In this document: in pieces, positions 51,234 through 53,348 of the stretch
How the letters are laid out: each line of letters begins with the position of its first letter
Position numbering within the stretch: the first letter of the stretch is position 1
Origin: Myxococcales bacterium
GTDB taxonomy: Bacteria > Myxococcota_A > Polyangia > Polyangiales > Houyiibacteriaceae
Direction of reading: 5' to 3'
NCBI GenBank assembly: GCA_019637115.1
Contig: JAHBWH010000037.1
Coordinates: 1 to 53,348, forward strand
Length of the DNA stretch: 53,348 nucleotides
Made by a program: the position numbers and the translations under genes
Notes under the pieces: generated by a model
Database searches by the model: none
Told to the model about the DNA's origin: nothing
Seen by the model: only the letters and a program-made list of their open reading frames with translations

Positions 51234-51926
51234 TCAGCTCCGTCGGCGCGCGGACTCCAGCGCCTCGCGCGCCAAACGCTGCGCTGCGGCCGCCGGATCC
51301 TCGGCGTCCGCGCCGTTCGGGCGGGGCGCGGCGGTCTTCGTCGCTGCGGCCTTGGTCGCCACGGCCTTCGTCGCGGCGGCCTTCGTCTTCGTGGCCGGGC
51401 TCGCGGGCGGGGGCGGCGCGCGGTGGCCGGTCTTGCGTCGCGCGCGGCGCTGCCACCAGAGCTTCGGCAGGGTCCACGCCTTGGCGCCATCCAGCGGCGG
51501 GATGGGCAAGAGGTTCAACGCCGCGATCCACAGGTTCACGGCTGTGAACGCGTGCAGCATCTCCACCCAGAAGAGCTCGCGCGGCGGCGCGAGTCGAGCG
51601 AGGACGAGCGCTGGCACGAAGAGCACGAGCATCTGCGCGAGCACACCGCCCCACGCGATGATCGCGCCGTCGTAGGCGCTGCCGCTGCGGTGGATGCACA
51701 CGCCGCCGAAGCCGTGCACGCGCACCTCGTAGACCTCGAGGCGCCGCGCCCGCGCGAGCGCGGCGTGCCCGAGCTCGTGGACGATGACGAGCAGGACGAA
51801 GCCGAGCCAGAACCCCGGCACGAACCGGAACCCACCGAAGAGGAGCGCGCCGAGCGGGATCGACCAATGCAGCCGAATCGGCACCCCCCGCCAACGCCCG
51901 ATGGTCCAAAAGCCGGTCTCGAACAC
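51234..51926 (-). CDS. M50-family membrane metalloprotease (site-2-type)
   Basis: 230 residues from GTG 51926, with GGGAG 8 nt upstream. Membrane helices carry the zinc motif VLLVIVHELGHAALARARR (HExxH) and the second motif NLLPIPPLDGAKAW (the LDG element). The loop GFGGVCIHRSGSAYDG and IAWGGVLAQMLVL fit the family. It is a short site-2 protease of the type that lacks PDZ domains. The C-terminus is a long Ala/Lys/Thr-rich tail (TKTKAAATKAVATKAAATK) of repeat character. The substrate may be a membrane regulator; that is inference. Confidence 0.88.
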   Translation of the reverse strand: MFETGFWTIGRWRGVPIRLHWSIPLGALLFGGFRFVPGFWLGFVLLVIVHELGHAALARARRLEVYEVRVHGFGGVCIHRSGSAYDGAIIAWGGVLAQMLVLFVPALVLARLAPPRELFWVEMLHAFTAVNLWIAALNLLPIPPLDGAKAWTLPKLWWQRRARRKTGHRAPPPPASPATKTKAAATKAVATKAAATKTAAPRPNGADAEDPAAAAQRLAREALESARRRS

Positions 51927-52121
51927 GCGTCGTCTCCCGCTCGAAAGGTAGCAGCCCGGAAGACGCCCGCGAGGGCGGTGTGTTCCCGCGGCCGCCACTT
52001 CGCGGCGCTCAATCGCGGAACGGCCCCACGTCGATGCGCGACGCGGGCCCGGGCCAGAGCCGAAGCGCGCGCTCGCGGAGCGCCGAAGGCAGAATGCGGG
52101 CGGAGTGACGTGAGCCCTACC

Positions 52122-52748
52122 TCACCACCCGAGGCCCATCTGGATCCCGAAGTCGAGCTCCTGCGTGCGCGGGGCGAGCGGGATCCGCGGGCGATGGGCC
52201 GCGCCGAAGAAGAGCTGCGCGAAGAACTGGTCGCGAGCGATGCCCACGGCGAGGCGACCTCGCCGGAGCGAGCGCAGGCGTTTGCTCTCCGGATCGATGA
52301 GGCCCGCCCGCGTCCACTGCTGGTGCAGCAGCACGCCGGGCTGCCAGACCAGGCTCGCCAAGAGCCCCACGGGTCTGCCGACCACCCGAAGCACGGCGCC
52401 GAGCTGGCCGTAGACGTGCACGAAGCGCTCTCGACGTTCGGGCAGTCCGTACATGCCCATCGCGAAGTCACCGCCAGCGCCGAGCCCGAGCGCGAGTCGA
52501 GCGCGCGAGGACGCTTTGCCGCTCGCGATCAACGGCGCCAGGACCCCGAGCGTGAACCCTCTCGCGCTGCGGGAGTCGATCTCGCCGGACTGGGGGGTCC
52601 GGAGAACCTGCACGCGGAACCCCGCGCTGATGATGGGTCTCCAGCCCGGCTCGAGGAACGTCGCGGTGGCCACGGGCTCCTGTGCTCGTGCGCTCACACA
52701 GAGCGACGTGAGGAAGAAGGCGAAGAGCGGGATCAATCGTCGAAGCAC
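52122..52748 (-). CDS. Probable outer-membrane beta-rich protein
   Basis: 208 residues from GTG 52748. The signal peptide RRLIPLFAFFLTSLCVSARA ends before QEP. The mature part alternates hydrophobic and polar residues, with Gly/Leu-rich strands (GFRVQVLRTP, LALGLGAGGDFAMGMYG, FVHVYGQLGAVLRVVG, DQFFAQLFFGAAH) and ends FGIQMGLGW with a C-terminal Trp, a usual feature of outer-membrane barrels. No family is recognised. It is upstream of and converges with nothing on the plus strand; a 123-bp gap separates it from the M50 gene. Confidence 0.72.
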   Translation of the reverse strand: MLRRLIPLFAFFLTSLCVSARAQEPVATATFLEPGWRPIISAGFRVQVLRTPQSGEIDSRSARGFTLGVLAPLIASGKASSRARLALGLGAGGDFAMGMYGLPERRERFVHVYGQLGAVLRVVGRPVGLLASLVWQPGVLLHQQWTRAGLIDPESKRLRSLRRGRLAVGIARDQFFAQLFFGAAHRPRIPLAPRTQELDFGIQMGLGW

Positions 52749-52843
52749 GCGCGCACCATGACCCAACTCCGCGCGAAGCGCCCTCGCGAGGACGGAAGGT
52801 GCCTGGGCATCTCGTGCCCAGTCGGATCTACTCGCCTCGAGGC

Positions 52844-52990
52844 TCAACGGACGGTGGCTCGACGCCGATCGAGCGCGCGGCGCGCACGACGCTGGCGGCG
52901 ATGCGCGACGGCGAGCAGGACGAGCGCGCCGAGCGCCTGGGGCGCGCCCGAGCGATCCGTCTCGACGCCGCACGGACCCAGACGGACATT
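52844..52990 (-). other. Orphan frame resembling a MYXO-CTERM-type C-terminal tail
   Basis: Minus-strand frame reading CGVETDRSGAPQ, then ALGALVLLAVA, then RRQRRARR before a stop at 52844-52846. A Cys-containing element, a short hydrophobic helix and a basic end are the order of MYXO-CTERM sorting signals. It has no start and runs into the dehydrogenase gene in another frame. It may be the remnant of a lost gene or a chance. Confidence 0.35.
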
Positions 52991-53348
52991 ACGGGCCGAC
53001 CGGGGTGAGCGGAGGCTCTCCGGCCAGGACCGCTCGCACGTTGGCGAGCGCGATCTCCGCCATGCGGCGCCGCGTGTGGGTCGTGGCGCTGCCGACGTGG
53101 GGTAGCAGCATGACGTCGTCGCGCCCGAGCAGCCGCGGGTGGACGCGGGGCTCGTGCTCGTACACGTCGAGGCCGGCGCCGCGCAGGTGCCCTCGCTCGA
53201 GCGCGCGCACGAGCGCCTCCTCGTCGACGATCGGCCCGCGCGCCGCGTTCACGAGGATCGCGCCGGGCTTCATGGTCGAGAACGCGCGCGCGTCGAAGGC
53301 GTGTCGCGTCGCGTCCGTGAGCGGCGCGGCGATCGCCACGACGTCGCT
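52989..53348 (-). CDS. D-isomer-specific 2-hydroxyacid dehydrogenase, C-terminal part
   Basis: The last about 119 codons, truncated by the window end at 53348, so the N-terminus is missing. The reading is in frame from SDVVAIAAPLTDATRH. It has the catalytic Arg in NAARGPIVDEEAL, Glu in DVYEHEP, and His in LPHVGSATTHTRR, with the fold order of glyoxylate/hydroxypyruvate reductases and phosphoglycerate dehydrogenases. It reduces 2-oxoacids with NAD(P)H. The stop TAA is at 52989-52991. The NAD-binding GxGxxG motif lies outside the window. Confidence 0.93.
   Translation of the reverse strand, partial: SDVVAIAAPLTDATRHAFDARAFSTMKPGAILVNAARGPIVDEEALVRALERGHLRGAGLDVYEHEPRVHPRLLGRDDVMLLPHVGSATTHTRRRMAEIALANVRAVLAGEPPLTPVGP

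Overview
The window is a chromosomal segment of a very GC-rich, lipoprotein-rich Gram-negative bacterium. It most resembles Myxococcota, probably a Polyangia or Sandaracinaceae-type genome. The grounds are two Hanks-type Ser/Thr kinases, many lipobox proteins of unknown function, Cys-rich and FG-GAP repeat surface proteins, a STAND ATPase regulator, System I cytochrome c maturation genes and RES/Xre toxin-antitoxin genes. The lineage is inferred from gene content; no rRNA, tRNA, CRISPR array or intact mobile element is visible.

Layout. 1-327: no intact gene, a 28-bp perfect palindrome. 328-5356 (-): kinase, Cys-rich lipoprotein, second kinase. 5400-6994 (+): alpha/beta hydrolase lipoprotein overlapping a sirtuin. 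7110-12115 (+): cydA, cydB, a His-rich membrane protein and a lipoprotein. 12196-14889 (-): beta-helix/FG-GAP lipoprotein and a small lipoprotein. 14997-15494 (+): an SspB-like domain fused to a ClpX-type zinc finger. 15510-21458 (-): composite cell-wall hydrolase, its coupled lipoprotein, an exported methyltransferase with a His-rich linker, a four-heme cytochrome and a 63-residue knottin-like peptide. 21644-24080: amidohydrolase (-) and POT-type transporter (+), divergent. 24252-28801 (-): two exported SPFH proteins, orn, a UbiA-family prenyltransferase, recF. 29079-31470 (+): DUF1015 protein and a surface lipoprotein. 31622-34801 (-): STAND ATPase. 34929-35957 (+): possibly macro-like protein. 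35998-38052 (-): RES toxin, Xre antitoxin, GNAT. 38190-39987 (+): sterol-desaturase-type membrane protein and a metal-receptor (BtuF-like) protein. 40231-45298 (+): overlapping ccm cluster (CcmF-CcmH fusion, CcmI-like zinc ribbon protein, membrane protein with a Ser-rich repeat). 45503-46030: ssb. 46179-53348: YtxH, EcsC-like, lipoprotein, lipid kinase, LeuA-like enzyme, M50 protease, outer-membrane protein, and the start-truncated end of a 2-hydroxyacid dehydrogenase.

How parts work together. The cyd genes, the ccm cluster and the multiheme cytochrome form a respiratory and cytochrome c theme. recF, ssb and orn are housekeeping nucleic-acid genes. The SspB/ClpX-ZBD fusion, the SPFH pair and the M50 protease point to protein quality control.

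Two window-wide patterns stand out. First, three unrelated genes (ending at 31470, 46179 and 51036) are each followed by degenerate tandem copies of their own 3' ends, and other short tandem repeats are frequent. Second, about nine genes have a TAnnnT-like hexamer 6-8 nt before the start codon and no Shine-Dalgarno sequence, which suggests leaderless mRNAs. The best candidates for something undescribed are the SspB/ClpX-ZBD fusion and the knottin-like peptide.
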